Positions 1 through 8,694 of a stretch of 64,000 bases of DNA are shown one piece after another (the stretch's first letter is position 1; every line of letters starts with the position of its first letter). The stretch covers positions 62,001-126,000 of the forward strand of contig NZ_CP061538.1 in NCBI RefSeq assembly GCF_014705945.2, read 5' to 3'. This DNA is from Rothia amarae. Lineage in GTDB: Bacteria > Actinomycetota > Actinomycetes > Actinomycetales > Micrococcaceae. Below the pieces are notes generated by a model. It worked only from the letters and a program-made list of their open reading frames with translations. It did no database searches and was not told where the DNA came from. Made by a program: the position numbers and the translations under genes.

Positions 1-544
1 CTGCAGGAGTTTCTGGAACAGCGTCAAAGCACTTACCGGAAGTCGCACGATCCTTCTTCCACTGAACACCTTCAGTCGAATTGAGGTCAATGGAAGATCC
101 TGCTTTAGACTTAGCCGAGTCTGCGACGACGACTAGGTGGCGGGTGGTGCCGTCCCAAGTAGTCACGATAGGGCCGCAGTAGGTGTTGTTCCAGGAATCC
201 CCTTCTAGGGCGCCGAACTTTGCGATGCCGCCGGCGTTTTCGAAGGCTTTAGCTTTGTCGGCTCCGGTGAGGGCTTTGACGCCGTTGCGGGTGTTCCAGG
301 TGATAAGACCCTTCTCGAAGAGCTGTTCACAGCCTTTGCCTTTGACGCAGTTTTCTTTGGTGAGGGGTTGACCGAATGTGGTGGGGTTGGTTTGCCAGTA
401 TTTGGTGATGCCGGCGTTGGGGTTCATGTAGATGCTGGTTTCGGCGGCGTGGGCGATGCCTGGTGCTGCGCTGATGAGCATGGTGGCGGTGATGAGGGTG
501 GTGGCGGTGATGAGGGTGGTGCTGAGTTTTTTGAGGGGTTTCAT
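1..544 (-). CDS. Secreted LGFP-repeat-like protein (C-terminus outside window)
   Basis: Open on the minus strand from an ATG at 544 to the left edge, so partial. The first ~33 residues are a signal peptide: basic MKPLKK, a hydrophobic stretch, then an AHA-AE cleavage site. The hydrophobic part holds an in-frame 18-bp tandem duplication (TTLITA twice). The mature part has an LGFP-type unit (GITKYW, then TFGQPL) followed by paired cysteines. LGFP repeats are known from actinobacterial envelope proteins and are thought to bind the wall or arabinogalactan-like polymers; that role is inferred here. A GGAG sits about 12 nt upstream of the ATG. A second LGFP gene, broken, lies near 45 kb. Confidence 0.75.
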   Translation of the reverse strand, partial: MKPLKKLSTTLITATTLITATMLISAAPGIAHAAETSIYMNPNAGITKYWQTNPTTFGQPLTKENCVKGKGCEQLFEKGLITWNTRNGVKALTGADKAKAFENAGGIAKFGALEGDSWNNTYCGPIVTTWDGTTRHLVVVADSAKSKAGSSIDLNSTEGVQWKKDRATSGKCFDAVPETPA

Positions 545-703
545 GTGGGGTGCGTCTCCTGGTGCGAGTGGGTGTTTACCCCCTCATAAAGGGGCTTTTA
601 TCTCTAAACCTAGGAAACTTTTCGGGGATTTTTTGTACATCTGTGACGAATCAGAAGGATGTCCTCTTAAGGAGCTACGAAATTCAACTACTTATGCGCG
701 GAG

Positions 704-1138
704 TTAACGCGCACTTTCCTTCTCCCTCGCGTAAGCCAACAGTGACCGCACTTCAGCCTTGGCTGCGCTCGTCAACGCCTTGTTATCTCGCAACATTTGC
801 TCAGAACGCAATCGAATAAACTCCAAATATTCGGGCTTTCCGGTTTTCTCAAAGCCTTCTTTCGACGTATAAAGATCATGAAAATCTTTCGCCGCCTGAC
901 GTTGTAAAACCCAGCGCCCCCACATCACAATCAGCGCACACACCAATGCCACGAGCGTGCCCCAGCCGTGCGTCCAGACATACAACAGCGCGGCAACCAC
1001 CATTAACCCGGTGACGATAGGCGCAACCGACACAATGAATACCCCTTCATTCTGGCGGTCCTTATCGAGGGTGCGCTGCCCCACCTGGATAAAAGTTTCC
1101 TTAAAAGTGGGCTTCTGCGCGTCGGGTTTACTGTTCAT
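704..1138 (-). CDS. Hypothetical two-helix membrane protein
   Basis: 144 residues from the ATG at 1138, which overlaps the last 11 bases of the HAD phosphatase gene, suggesting translational coupling; a TTG at 1156 is another possible start. A charged N-terminus (about 35 residues) is followed by two adjacent hydrophobic helices with a very short turn, then a charged helical C-terminal tail. I do not recognise the family. The topology predicts both termini on the same side, probably cytoplasmic. It is the last gene of the short run with the HAD gene. Confidence 0.6.
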   Translation of the reverse strand: MNSKPDAQKPTFKETFIQVGQRTLDKDRQNEGVFIVSVAPIVTGLMVVAALLYVWTHGWGTLVALVCALIVMWGRWVLQRQAAKDFHDLYTSKEGFEKTGKPEYLEFIRLRSEQMLRDNKALTSAAKAEVRSLLAYAREKESAR

Positions 1139-1904
1139 CAAGGAGCACCCGGTCAATAAACTCGTAGGTTTTCTCTACTACATGTCCGGTGGCAGCGCGG
1201 ACGTCCTCAGGGGAATAAGAGAATGACGCCGCGTGGTCTGCCATGCGGTGCATTTCAAGGTCATTCCATGAGTCGCCAATAGTGAAAACTTCGGGGTGGT
1301 TGTGCGCAAACTGCTGTTCTAGGAGCATCTCTAATCCGGAGCCCTTAGTACTGTTCTTGGGCACAATATCGAGGAAGTCCAGGTTACGGTGACAGTCGAG
1401 TTCGCTCCCGAATTCATCGAGGATCCATTCAAAAATCTCTGCGCGCACGTTAGGGTCGGGTGACCAAATGGGAACACCCACATATTCATGCTGAGGAATA
1501 TACTGCGGATCCAGAGATTCGAAAGCCGGTAGAATATTAGAAACGCCGCCTACCCGATTCACCAGTTCAAAATCTTGGTCAAGAGTTGTGGCAAAAACAG
1601 CCACATTATCCATGGCAGACAGCCGTTCATAGACCTTCTCCACAATGCTCAGTGGGAGCGTTTTCTTTTCTAAAATATTGAAATCTCGATCGCAAATAAC
1701 AGCACCGGTGTAGAGAACAAAGTAATCAAACGCTATGTCGTAAGGTTCAAGCGCTACCTTGGTGGCAAAAATACTCTTGCCCGTATTGCATACGGCAAGA
1801 TGTCCGGCGTCCTGCCACTTGCGGATTGCCCCGATATTCGCCTCTTCAATTTCGCGGTTGAAGACGAGCGTGCCGTCAAGATCGAATGACATGAGCTTCT
1901 GCAT
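1128..1904 (-). CDS. HAD-superfamily phosphatase (Cof / sucrose-phosphatase type)
   Basis: 258 residues. HAD motif I is seen as SFDLDGTLV near the N-terminus, a CNTGKS segment fits motif II, and GDSWNDLEM near residue 210 is motif IV, so this is a Mg-dependent phosphohydrolase with a C2-type cap between motifs II and IV. The start at 1904 is preferred over an in-frame ATG 63 bases upstream because GGAGAGGA lies 5 nt before it and motif I then sits at the usual distance. It lies just downstream of the mannose-family PTS operon on the same strand, separated by a strong hairpin, so a sugar-phosphate substrate is a reasonable inference. Confidence 0.85.
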   Translation of the reverse strand: MQKLMSFDLDGTLVFNREIEEANIGAIRKWQDAGHLAVCNTGKSIFATKVALEPYDIAFDYFVLYTGAVICDRDFNILEKKTLPLSIVEKVYERLSAMDNVAVFATTLDQDFELVNRVGGVSNILPAFESLDPQYIPQHEYVGVPIWSPDPNVRAEIFEWILDEFGSELDCHRNLDFLDIVPKNSTKGSGLEMLLEQQFAHNHPEVFTIGDSWNDLEMHRMADHAASFSYSPEDVRAATGHVVEKTYEFIDRVLLDEQ

Positions 1905-1934
1905 GGGTTCCTCTCCAATTGAAGTGGTTCTCTG

Positions 1935-1997
1935 GAAAGTTTGGTCAATTTTTGGGCGTTTTGACACTCAAAATACTCAAAAATTGACCAAACTTTC
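1935..1997. terminator. Long perfect hairpin ending the PTS operon
   Basis: Arms GAAAGTTTGGTCAATTTTTG and its complement flank a 23-nt centre, giving a 20-bp perfect stem. It lies between the stop of the PTS IID gene (2018) and the start of the HAD gene (1904). A related GGTCAA-containing hairpin stands at 36673-36731, also just downstream of a gene. Probably a terminator for the PTS operon, possibly a dispersed palindrome used as one. Confidence 0.75.
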
Positions 1998-2017
1998 AGG
2001 CCATTGCTGTTTCCAGT

Positions 2018-2911
2018 CTATGGTGCCAGGATGCCGAGCCAGTAGCCCAGGATGCCCACGGCAAACATGCCGAAGATAATCCAGATGGCATTGACCTTTT
2101 TACGCAACAGCCACATGCACAAGAAGGTCAGTAGCAGAGCGAGCATGCCGGGTAGAAGCGAATCCAGAATCGACTGAACCGTGGTGGTAACTTCTTTGCC
2201 CGTTTGGTCGGTATAGCTCGACAGCTGGAAGGGCACGTTGATGGAAGTCCATTTGGAGACCAGCGAGCCCATCACAAACAGACCAACAATGGACGCTATC
2301 TGCGTGAATCGACGTAGCGTATTGCCCCCTACCTCAGAGACAATTTCAACGCCCTTTTCGTAGCCAACCTTGAAACCGTACCAACGGGTTGCCATGCGGA
2401 TAATCATGAGTCCAAAGAAGAAAAGTAGGGGTCCAAGAATATTGCCCGAGAGAGCGATAGAAGCACCCAGAGCCGCAAGAACTGGACGCGCAGTACCCCA
2501 AAAAATCGGATCACCCACACCTGCCAGCGGTCCCATGAGGCCAACTTTTACGTTGGTGATAGCAGCTTCATCAATGTCTTCGCCGGCAGCCTTTTGGCGT
2601 TCCATAGCGGCTGTTACGCCGAGAATGGGGGACGCAATCCAGGGCTGGGTATTGAAGAACTCAAGGTGGCGACTCAGTGCCGCCGCCTGGTCTTCTTTCG
2701 TGGTGTAGAAGCGCTTGATTGCCGGAATCATGGAGACAGCAAAGCCGATTGCCTGCATGCGCTCGAAGTTAAAGGAGCCCAGTAGGAAAGTGGAGCGCAC
2801 ATACGTGGAAGCGTAATCACGTTTGGTGAGCTGCAAAGCCGGGTGCTCGGGGTGGGTAGGATCAATTTCGGTAGCGGCAACGCTAGCAGGCTGAGTATTT
2901 TCAACAGTCAT
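2018..2911 (-). CDS. PTS system mannose/fructose/sorbose-family IID component
   Basis: 297 residues, the usual length for ManZ-type IID proteins. It forms the membrane channel of a mannose-class phosphotransferase with IIC. The long amphipathic N-terminal half includes the family segment GVGDPIFWGTARP (about residue 131 on), and the C-terminus has several hydrophobic helices. The start has TAGGAGAACACC directly upstream. It is third in the IIAB-IIC-IID operon with only 9 bases after the IIC stop. The exact sugar (mannose, glucose, glucosamine, fructose) cannot be read from sequence. Confidence 0.92.
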   Translation of the reverse strand: MTVENTQPASVAATEIDPTHPEHPALQLTKRDYASTYVRSTFLLGSFNFERMQAIGFAVSMIPAIKRFYTTKEDQAAALSRHLEFFNTQPWIASPILGVTAAMERQKAAGEDIDEAAITNVKVGLMGPLAGVGDPIFWGTARPVLAALGASIALSGNILGPLLFFFGLMIIRMATRWYGFKVGYEKGVEIVSEVGGNTLRRFTQIASIVGLFVMGSLVSKWTSINVPFQLSSYTDQTGKEVTTTVQSILDSLLPGMLALLLTFLCMWLLRKKVNAIWIIFGMFAVGILGYWLGILAP

Positions 2912-2920
2912 GGTGTTCTC

Positions 2921-3724
2921 CTACTCGAGTTCGTTATCGAGATCGTTGGGAGCGCCAGCGGTTGCCGGCGCCGGAGCAACAATAGAATCGTGGAATGCGG
3001 GGTTGAGCTGGACGTAGATGACCGCAAGGCATGCGCCCATGATGCCCAAACCGACCAGGTTGAGGTCGGGAATGAATGCTGCCAGCACAAAGCCGAGGAA
3101 GAAGAAGGGCATGAGTGCTTTAGCGCGCATCATGTTGATGACCATGGCGTAACCAACCACCACGATGAAGCCACCAGCGACTTGGAGGCCCCCGGTAATG
3201 ACTTCGGGAATGGCGTCGAGCCAGGTCTGCACAATATGGGTTCCGGCAACTGCAGCGACGGCGGCGGTGGGGATAGCCACGCGCAGGCCCTGCAGGGCAA
3301 GGCCAGAGAAGTGCATGAGCTCTACGCCTCTGAAGTTAGCGTTCGCAGCAAATCTGTCTGCCTGGTGCTGGAAGAACACGGTGATGGTTCGCACGAAAAT
3401 GGTGAGTACCTGACCGGCTGCTGCCAAAGGAACTGCCAGAGCAATACCTTCGCCAATGGACTGGTGGCCTTCGATAACAACCAATGCAGCAATGGTTGAT
3501 GCCAGCGCGGCGTCGGGCGCCATAGCCGCACCTACGTTCATCCAGCCCAAAGCAATGAGTTCGAGGCTACCGCCGAGGATAATGCCGGTCTGCAAATCGC
3601 CCAAAACCAGCCCCATGAGGGTACAGGCAACAATCGGGCGGTGGAACTGGCGCTCATCCAGAACCGAAGCCATACCGCAGACCAACGCCACGAGAATGAC
3701 CAAAATAAATTCGAGAGGGCTCAT
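2921..3724 (-). CDS. PTS system mannose/fructose/sorbose-family IIC component
   Basis: 267 residues, strongly hydrophobic throughout, a ManY-type IIC permease. N-terminal features such as the MASVLDERQFHRPIV stretch and GLVLGDLQTGIILGGSLELI are hallmarks of the family. Its ATG overlaps the IIAB stop codon (ATGA), so translation is coupled. The protein pairs with IID in the membrane to move the sugar while IIAB phosphorylates it. Confidence 0.92.
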   Translation of the reverse strand: MSPLEFILVILVALVCGMASVLDERQFHRPIVACTLMGLVLGDLQTGIILGGSLELIALGWMNVGAAMAPDAALASTIAALVVIEGHQSIGEGIALAVPLAAAGQVLTIFVRTITVFFQHQADRFAANANFRGVELMHFSGLALQGLRVAIPTAAVAAVAGTHIVQTWLDAIPEVITGGLQVAGGFIVVVGYAMVINMMRAKALMPFFFLGFVLAAFIPDLNLVGLGIMGACLAVIYVQLNPAFHDSIVAPAPATAGAPNDLDNELE

Positions 3725-4719
3725 GAGAGCAGGCCTTTCTCTTTGAGTTTCTTCATCATGTCTTCTCGCGAGCTATTAGGTACCTGTTGGATCACCATTT
3801 TGATGCCGCGATGGGCAAGTTCTTGGTAGGCGGCAATGTCTTCGTCTGAGGCATATACAGCTTCCGAAATCTGCTTCATGCCGGTTTTGAACGTCACGCC
3901 GCCTACGTTAATTTCTTTGACTTCCACGCCCTCATCAAGCAGGCGCAGAACGTCTTGGGGGCTTTCCACCACAATCATGGTTTTCATGCCCGTGTACTTA
4001 GGGTTGTTGTAGACTCTGCCGGTCTTGGCAATATCGAGCACGTTGGTTTTCACGTGTGAGGGAGCAACCTGCAACAGCAGAGTCTTCCGCAACTTGTCTT
4101 GAGCGGCGGAATCGGAGGCAGCAATCAGAGTTTGCGGCGCGACGTCGTTGACCCAGCTACCGGCAACCTGCCCGTGAATCAGGCGGGAGTCGATGCGCAA
4201 GAACGTGACGTTCATATGCCCGCCGGGAACCGCATTGGCGGACGGCGTGGGAGCGGGGGCAGCGAGCGCGCTCGGTGCTGACGTATCTGCAGACGCCTGA
4301 GCGGGATTAGTTGGCGGGTTCATAATCTGCTGGAAACTACGAATACCCTTGGTTCCCGCTTTGACTGCCTTTGCGGAAAGAGACTCCACGGTGGCGTTCT
4401 TTCGGCCGGCTGCACTAATTACCTCAATCAGCATGGGAACATTGACTCCCGAAACGACGTCGGTGTTCTCACGCTCGGCGGCGAATCGTGCAGCGGCGTT
4501 ATAGGGGCTTCCACCAAAAAGATCGACGAGAAGCAAAACGCCTTCGTCTGCAGGTTGAGCTTGAACAATGCGTTCATATTTCTCGATGAGATCTTCTGGA
4601 CCTTCACCCGGCATAAAGGTAACCGGGGTGACGTTAGAAAAATCTCCGAGAATCATTTTGGCTGTGGCAAGGAGGGGCGCTGCCGCTTCTCCATGGGTTG
4701 CCACGATGATAGAGACCAT
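3721..4719 (-). CDS. PTS system mannose-family IIAB fusion protein
   Basis: 332 residues. The N-terminal IIA domain (1-135) carries the phosphorylatable His9 in VATHGE; an Ala/Pro/Ser-rich linker (about 138-168) joins it to the IIB domain, which starts MNVTFLRIDSRLIHGQ with His182 as the second phosphosite. Phosphate passes from HPr to IIA, to IIB, then to the sugar during transport through IIC/IID. IIAB fusion is as in E. coli ManX. First gene of its operon, start supported by GAGAGGA. The 297-bp leader upstream carries a long palindrome and follows a LicT-type antiterminator gene, suggesting control by antitermination. Confidence 0.93.
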   Translation of the reverse strand: MVSIIVATHGEAAAPLLATAKMILGDFSNVTPVTFMPGEGPEDLIEKYERIVQAQPADEGVLLLVDLFGGSPYNAAARFAAERENTDVVSGVNVPMLIEVISAAGRKNATVESLSAKAVKAGTKGIRSFQQIMNPPTNPAQASADTSAPSALAAPAPTPSANAVPGGHMNVTFLRIDSRLIHGQVAGSWVNDVAPQTLIAASDSAAQDKLRKTLLLQVAPSHVKTNVLDIAKTGRVYNNPKYTGMKTMIVVESPQDVLRLLDEGVEVKEINVGGVTFKTGMKQISEAVYASDEDIAAYQELAHRGIKMVIQQVPNSSREDMMKKLKEKGLLS

Positions 4720-4870
4720 AGGTGGTCCTCTCAGCTGTGGTTTTTAACTGAATGCGTGAGTGTGACTCAACCTATAATTTACTCGCGTGAACGGCAGCTC
4801 GATTCTTTCTAGAGCAAGTCTTTCCCTTAAAAATTATTTGACCTCAACTTACCGATGTTTATTTGAAAGA

Positions 4871-5003
4871 TTTATAAGAGACCAACTAAGCACAGCAACG
4901 GTGAACTAACCTTCTCGTCTGGCTCGCTAGCGCTCGCAAAGACGATTCATGCCAGACCCAGCCAGTTCACCTTACTGCTGTGCTTAGCTGGCTTATATCT
5001 CTC
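4871..5003 (-). repeat. Long palindromic element A with 60-nt conserved core
   Basis: On the minus strand CTAAGCACAGCA and GGTGAACT pair with their complements across a 70-nt centre, extended outward by imperfect TATAAG arms. The core (4906-4965) is about 80 percent identical to 12381-12440, whose arms are of different sequence but also pair. Inside the core GTCTGGC pairs with GCCAGAC around AGCGCTAGCG. It lies between the antiterminator gene and the PTS operon, so a terminator or antitermination role is possible, but the second copy has no PTS next to it. Confidence 0.7.
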
Positions 5004-5016
5004 AGCTAAACTCAAC

Positions 5017-5874
5017 CTACTCAGCGAGCGAGAAATCCTTCGCCAAACGAGCAATATGAATGGTTAGATAGGTCAGCTCATCTTGAGTTAACTCTTGATT
5101 GAGCTGCATCTCCAGCAAAAGATAAACCTTCTGGGCGCATCTGAATGCGCGGGGATACGACGTCTTGACCGCCTCTAGTAGCGTGGCAGAACCGGCGTCC
5201 TGAAAAGGTCCCGAACCGCCTTTTTCGGTGCGCACAAAGAGGTAGCGCAGGTGGGCTACAAAACGTGCTGCGCTCATAGACGATTGGTCGATAGAGCCGC
5301 CATACACCGAAGAAATAAGATCAAAAATCTGCGTGAAGATTTCGGTCATCCGGTAGGTCTGCGACATGTCGGTGACAGCAAATTGCGAGTTCACCAGGTG
5401 CAACGCCAGCGGGATTGCTTCACCGGCAGGCAGAGTCACGCCTGTTTTTTCGCCGACGAGTGCCAGCGCGTTCTGCCCAAATTCCACTTCCCGCGGGTAG
5501 AGCTGGGAAACCTCCAGCGCCAGCGGATATTCCACGGTGACTCCCTCGCGGGCGCGAATCATTGCAAAGTTCAGGTGATCGGCTAGAGGAATGACGAACG
5601 AATGAGAAATGGAGAACTTGCCGCTTTCTTTAACCCGCGACTCTAATTCGATAGCAATCGCCAGAATATCAGAGGGAATCTCTGAAAGGGACCAGGTGAG
5701 CCGTTCCTCGGACTCGCCCTTCTCGGGCACAAAAGTTTGTTCAACCCGTGAAGGGTCAATCATGTCCCCTTTACGCTTGCCAAAGGCGAGACCCCGCCCA
5801 ATGACTACGGTTTGCTCACCGGAGAAAGTAGTAGCTAGAGCCACGTTGTTGTTATAGATGCGGGAAATACGCAA
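5017..5874 (-). CDS. LicT/BglG-family transcriptional antiterminator
   Basis: 285 residues: N-terminal CAT RNA-binding domain (about 1-55, with RISRIYNNNVAL and VVIGRGLAFGKRKGD) followed by two PRD domains (about 65-170 and 170-285) with regulatory histidines, for example in SISHSF, PLALHLVNSQF and TIHIARL. Such proteins bind a ribonucleic antiterminator hairpin in a leader and are phosphorylated by the PTS. Start is TTG; beginning there reproduces the family N-terminus exactly. It precedes the mannose-type PTS operon on the same strand and is its likely regulator. I could not identify a consensus RAT hairpin. Confidence 0.9.
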   Translation of the reverse strand: MRISRIYNNNVALATTFSGEQTVVIGRGLAFGKRKGDMIDPSRVEQTFVPEKGESEERLTWSLSEIPSDILAIAIELESRVKESGKFSISHSFVIPLADHLNFAMIRAREGVTVEYPLALEVSQLYPREVEFGQNALALVGEKTGVTLPAGEAIPLALHLVNSQFAVTDMSQTYRMTEIFTQIFDLISSVYGGSIDQSSMSAARFVAHLRYLFVRTEKGGSGPFQDAGSATLLEAVKTSYPRAFRCAQKVYLLLEMQLNQELTQDELTYLTIHIARLAKDFSLAE

Positions 5875-6055
5875 CGAGCCCTCACTTTCTCCTTTAAACT
5901 AACGCCCTTAAACTTCTAGTTTAGTCCAGGGAGTCCTTTATAGATGTCTCATTATTTGTACAAGGGGAGCTTATGGCATTCGTTTCTAATAGCATGGTCG
6001 GAGTCGTTTTTATGTTTCATCATTTGGTGCATCACACACTAGAGAAGAGAAAAAT

Positions 6056-7426
6056 ATGAGTGTAGTCCCGCCGTCCACCCAAAAAGCAGGGTTTGGGGGA
6101 ATCATCGTCGTTACAGCTCTGATGCTGTTCTCTATGTTCTTCGGCGCCGGTAACCTGATCTTCCCGCCGATGCTCGGCGCACAGTCGGGGGAGAATTTTG
6201 CCCCCGCGCTCATTGGCTTTCTGGTCACGGGTGTAGCACTGCCCCTCCTCGCTATCTTTGCGCTCGTGCGCAGTGGTTCAGACCTGACCGCGCTCGCTAG
6301 CCGCGGTGGAAAAGTGTTCGCTTTCCTCTTTCCAGTTCTGGTCTACTTAGCAATCGGTGCGTTCTACGCGGTTCCCCGTACTGCCACCGTGAGCTACGCG
6401 CTGTTCATTACGCCGGTTTTCGGTATCGATAGCCAGCTGGCGCTTGTGATTTATTCATTGGTTTTCTTTGCTATCTCTTTGGCAATTTGCCTGAACCCCA
6501 GCAATATCGTGGACACTCTGGGGAAGTACCTGACTCCGGCGCTCGTTATTCTTCTGTTCCTGCTGGTTATTGTTTCTTTCTTCAAGTTGCATGGCACTCC
6601 CGCGCCCGCTATTGAGGAGTATCAGGGCGCACCTTTGGTCAGCGGCTTCCTGCAGGGGTACTTCACTATGGACTCGCTGGCTGGTCTTGCATTCGGCATC
6701 ATTCTGATTTCATCCCTTCAGTTCAAGGGCCTCACTAAAGAAAACGGTCTGACCAAGGGTATTACCTATTCAGCACTGATCGCCGGCTTGCTTCTTGCTT
6801 TGATTTACATTGGTCTGGCTTGGATTGGCCACTCCATTGAAAATGGGCAGGGTTATGAGGACGGCGCAGCGTTGCTTTCTTCTGCGGCGCAGCAGACCCT
6901 GGGCACTCCAGGTCTATTCATCCTCGGACTGATTGTTGTTCTTGCCTGCTTGACCACCGCCGTCGGGCTACTGAGTTCCACTTCAGAATTCTTTGAGCGG
7001 CTGTTCCCCAAGATTACTTACCGCCGTTGGTTGATCGTGTTTACGCTGATTTCTTTCTCGGTCTCCATCATGGGCCTAGCAACGGTTTTGGCTATCGCCG
7101 GTCCGATTCTCGGGTTCCTCTACCCCTCAGCTATTACTTTGATTGCGCTGACCCTGCTGGAGCCTGTGCTTGATAAGCCCTTGGGTAAGCGCCTGGAATA
7201 CACCTTCCGCTTTGCGCTAGTCGTATCGGTAATCTGGGCAGCTCTTGCCACGCTCAACTCGGTGGGCTGGGGTAGCTCGGTCATTGAGCCGCTGATTGGT
7301 TGGACACCCGGTCACGAGCTCGACCTCGGCTGGATAGTTCCCACTGTGGCAGCGGCTGTGATCGGATATATCGTGGATGCTGTCAAGAAATCTCCTGAAA
7401 AAGACGTGAAGAATACGACCATCTAA
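6056..7426 (+). CDS. brnQ: Branched-chain amino acid:cation symporter (LIVCS family)
   Basis: 456 residues with about 12 hydrophobic helices. The N-terminal segment SMFFGAGNLIFPP is the signature of the BrnQ/LIVCS family, which imports leucine, isoleucine and valine with Na+ or H+. Length matches the family. It is a single gene transcribed divergently from the antiterminator gene and ended by a strong hairpin at 7450-7485. Confidence 0.93.
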   Translation: MSVVPPSTQKAGFGGIIVVTALMLFSMFFGAGNLIFPPMLGAQSGENFAPALIGFLVTGVALPLLAIFALVRSGSDLTALASRGGKVFAFLFPVLVYLAIGAFYAVPRTATVSYALFITPVFGIDSQLALVIYSLVFFAISLAICLNPSNIVDTLGKYLTPALVILLFLLVIVSFFKLHGTPAPAIEEYQGAPLVSGFLQGYFTMDSLAGLAFGIILISSLQFKGLTKENGLTKGITYSALIAGLLLALIYIGLAWIGHSIENGQGYEDGAALLSSAAQQTLGTPGLFILGLIVVLACLTTAVGLLSSTSEFFERLFPKITYRRWLIVFTLISFSVSIMGLATVLAIAGPILGFLYPSAITLIALTLLEPVLDKPLGKRLEYTFRFALVVSVIWAALATLNSVGWGSSVIEPLIGWTPGHELDLGWIVPTVAAAVIGYIVDAVKKSPEKDVKNTTI

Positions 7427-7449
7427 AGTTTTCTTACCCTATTAAAACC

Positions 7450-7485
7450 AAGCGGCCCCAGCAGAGTTTTCTGCCGGGGTCGCTT
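7450..7485 (+). terminator. Terminator of brnQ
   Basis: AAGCGGCCCCAGCAGA and TCTGCCGGGGTCGCTT form a 16-bp stem with two mismatches and a 4-nt loop, 24 bases after the brnQ stop. The U-run downstream is weak. Confidence 0.75.
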
Positions 7486-7512
7486 GATATGCGCTCAAAG
7501 TTAAAGAAGAGA

Positions 7513-7551
7513 GGCTCATGCCGGGGGGAACCACAACCACCGACATGAGCC
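7513..7551. repeat. Hairpins in the brnQ-IS intergenic region
   Basis: The stretch 7486-7769 holds no gene. GGCTCATG/CATGAGCC forms an 8-bp stem (7513-7551), and a little downstream AACTGC/GCAGTT forms a shorter one (about 7562-7584). From about 7620 the sequence is markedly AT-rich up to the IS end at 7770. Function unknown; these could be extra terminators or a small RNA. Confidence 0.4.
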
Positions 7552-7769
7552 CGTCTAAGGTGAACTGCGAGTAATCTCAGCAGTTCTTTGTCTCGCATAC
7601 ACCCTTTCGAGTGTAGTAGTAAACAACGTGATAACTATACCTCTAGAACACTTGAAGGTACAAGTTTTATTAGAAAATTATTTGATTTATACCCATTGGT
7701 AACCCTAAAAGGTATTTTCTAAAAAATGTATTAGTTAAGTATCTGTATGAAAAGATTATTATTTATAAT

Positions 7770-8671
7770 GAGGCTTATTCAAAAGTCCTCCCAGCCGCAT
7801 AAAACACCAACCCCCGAACCACCGCAAACACCCGCCCATACACGCTCAGCGGCCGCCGGAAACCTGTATGCAAAACCCGCCACGTCTTGACCTGCGCGAT
7901 AACCCGCTCCACCACCGATCGGCGTGAATTAATGAACCTGTTCACCACCTTCACATCTGCAGGCATCCTGCGGGCTTTGCTGCGTCTTACTGGGGTGGCC
8001 AGCCCCAACCCGATGTAACCCTTATCAGCCAAAGTGCTCTCATCAAGATATCTTTCCAAGCCATGATGCTTGAAGGCATAGGCATCATGCCTAGCGCCAG
8101 GGACCGGGTCAGTGATGGCCAGTAGTTTCCCGCCCAGGGTGCAAATCACTTGATGGTTGAAACCGGCTCGTTTATGCTTACCAGAAAAGTTTGTTTTTCC
8201 TAGTGAACGCCAGTTCCAGGTGGGAATTAGGGTGCCGTCGATAACCAGTGAACCAGGGATTTTCAGGCTGTTTTCTATAGACTGTTCTAGCGGCCTGAGG
8301 GCTTTCTCAAGTGCTTTTTCAACGGTGTTGAGGGTCCGTGAGATGGTGGGCTGGGAGGTGTTGAAGATTTCTGCGAGGAGTTCTTCGGTGAGGTTGTGTC
8401 GGTGGTAGAAAAGGGTGACTTTAAGACCCTGGGCCAGGGTTAGTGCTGGTGGTCTTCCGCCTGGTTTTGCCCAGGTGATATGAGAGGTGAGGGCTGTCAG
8501 TAGCGTGGTGAATTGCTGAGGTGTGAGCCCTGTTGTACGCTGGTGGAGCAACGGTTCTTCCGGTATGGCTTGAGGTTATTTGTAGTGATTTAATCCTCTT
8601 ATTTTTGCCGCTGGTGGGGCCGTTGTCTAGTTGGTGGGGTGTGGGTGTGTTCCTACTTTTGAATAAGCCTC
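7770..8671 (-). mobile_element. IS5-family insertion sequence, copy 1 (902 bp)
   Basis: Bounded by inverted repeats GAGGCTTATTCAAAAGT and its complement, with one transposase gene. The same length and ends, and an identical transposase, occur at 52656-53557 in the opposite orientation. The 3 bases outside each end differ (AAT left, GAT right), so copy 1 has no visible target duplication, unlike copy 2. It sits between the ends of brnQ and metE and interrupts no gene. Confidence 0.93.
7775..8551 (-). CDS. IS5-family DDE transposase
   Basis: 258 residues. N-terminal helix-turn-helix (about 50-75, NTSQPTISRTLNTVEKA) and a DDE_Tnp_4-type catalytic core with Asp105 (VIDGTLI), Asp176 (LADKGYIG) and Glu215 (SVVERVIAQVK). 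Start is TTG with GGAAG 5 nt upstream. The frame is intact, so the element is probably active. The protein is identical to the second copy at 52776-53552. Confidence 0.93.
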   Translation of the reverse strand: MLHQRTTGLTPQQFTTLLTALTSHITWAKPGGRPPALTLAQGLKVTLFYHRHNLTEELLAEIFNTSQPTISRTLNTVEKALEKALRPLEQSIENSLKIPGSLVIDGTLIPTWNWRSLGKTNFSGKHKRAGFNHQVICTLGGKLLAITDPVPGARHDAYAFKHHGLERYLDESTLADKGYIGLGLATPVRRSKARRMPADVKVVNRFINSRRSVVERVIAQVKTWRVLHTGFRRPLSVYGRVFAVVRGLVFYAAGRTFE

Positions 8672-8694
8672 GATCTTTAGCTTTCTGAGGTTCT

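Noticed and set aside
2843-3499. Plus-strand 218-codon frame opposite the PTS IIC gene
   Set aside because: Composition is a shadow of the IIC/IID genes; His/Asp-rich low-complexity product, no ribosome site.
8672-8674. Target duplication for IS copy 1
   Set aside because: The three bases outside each end (AAT and GAT) are not identical.
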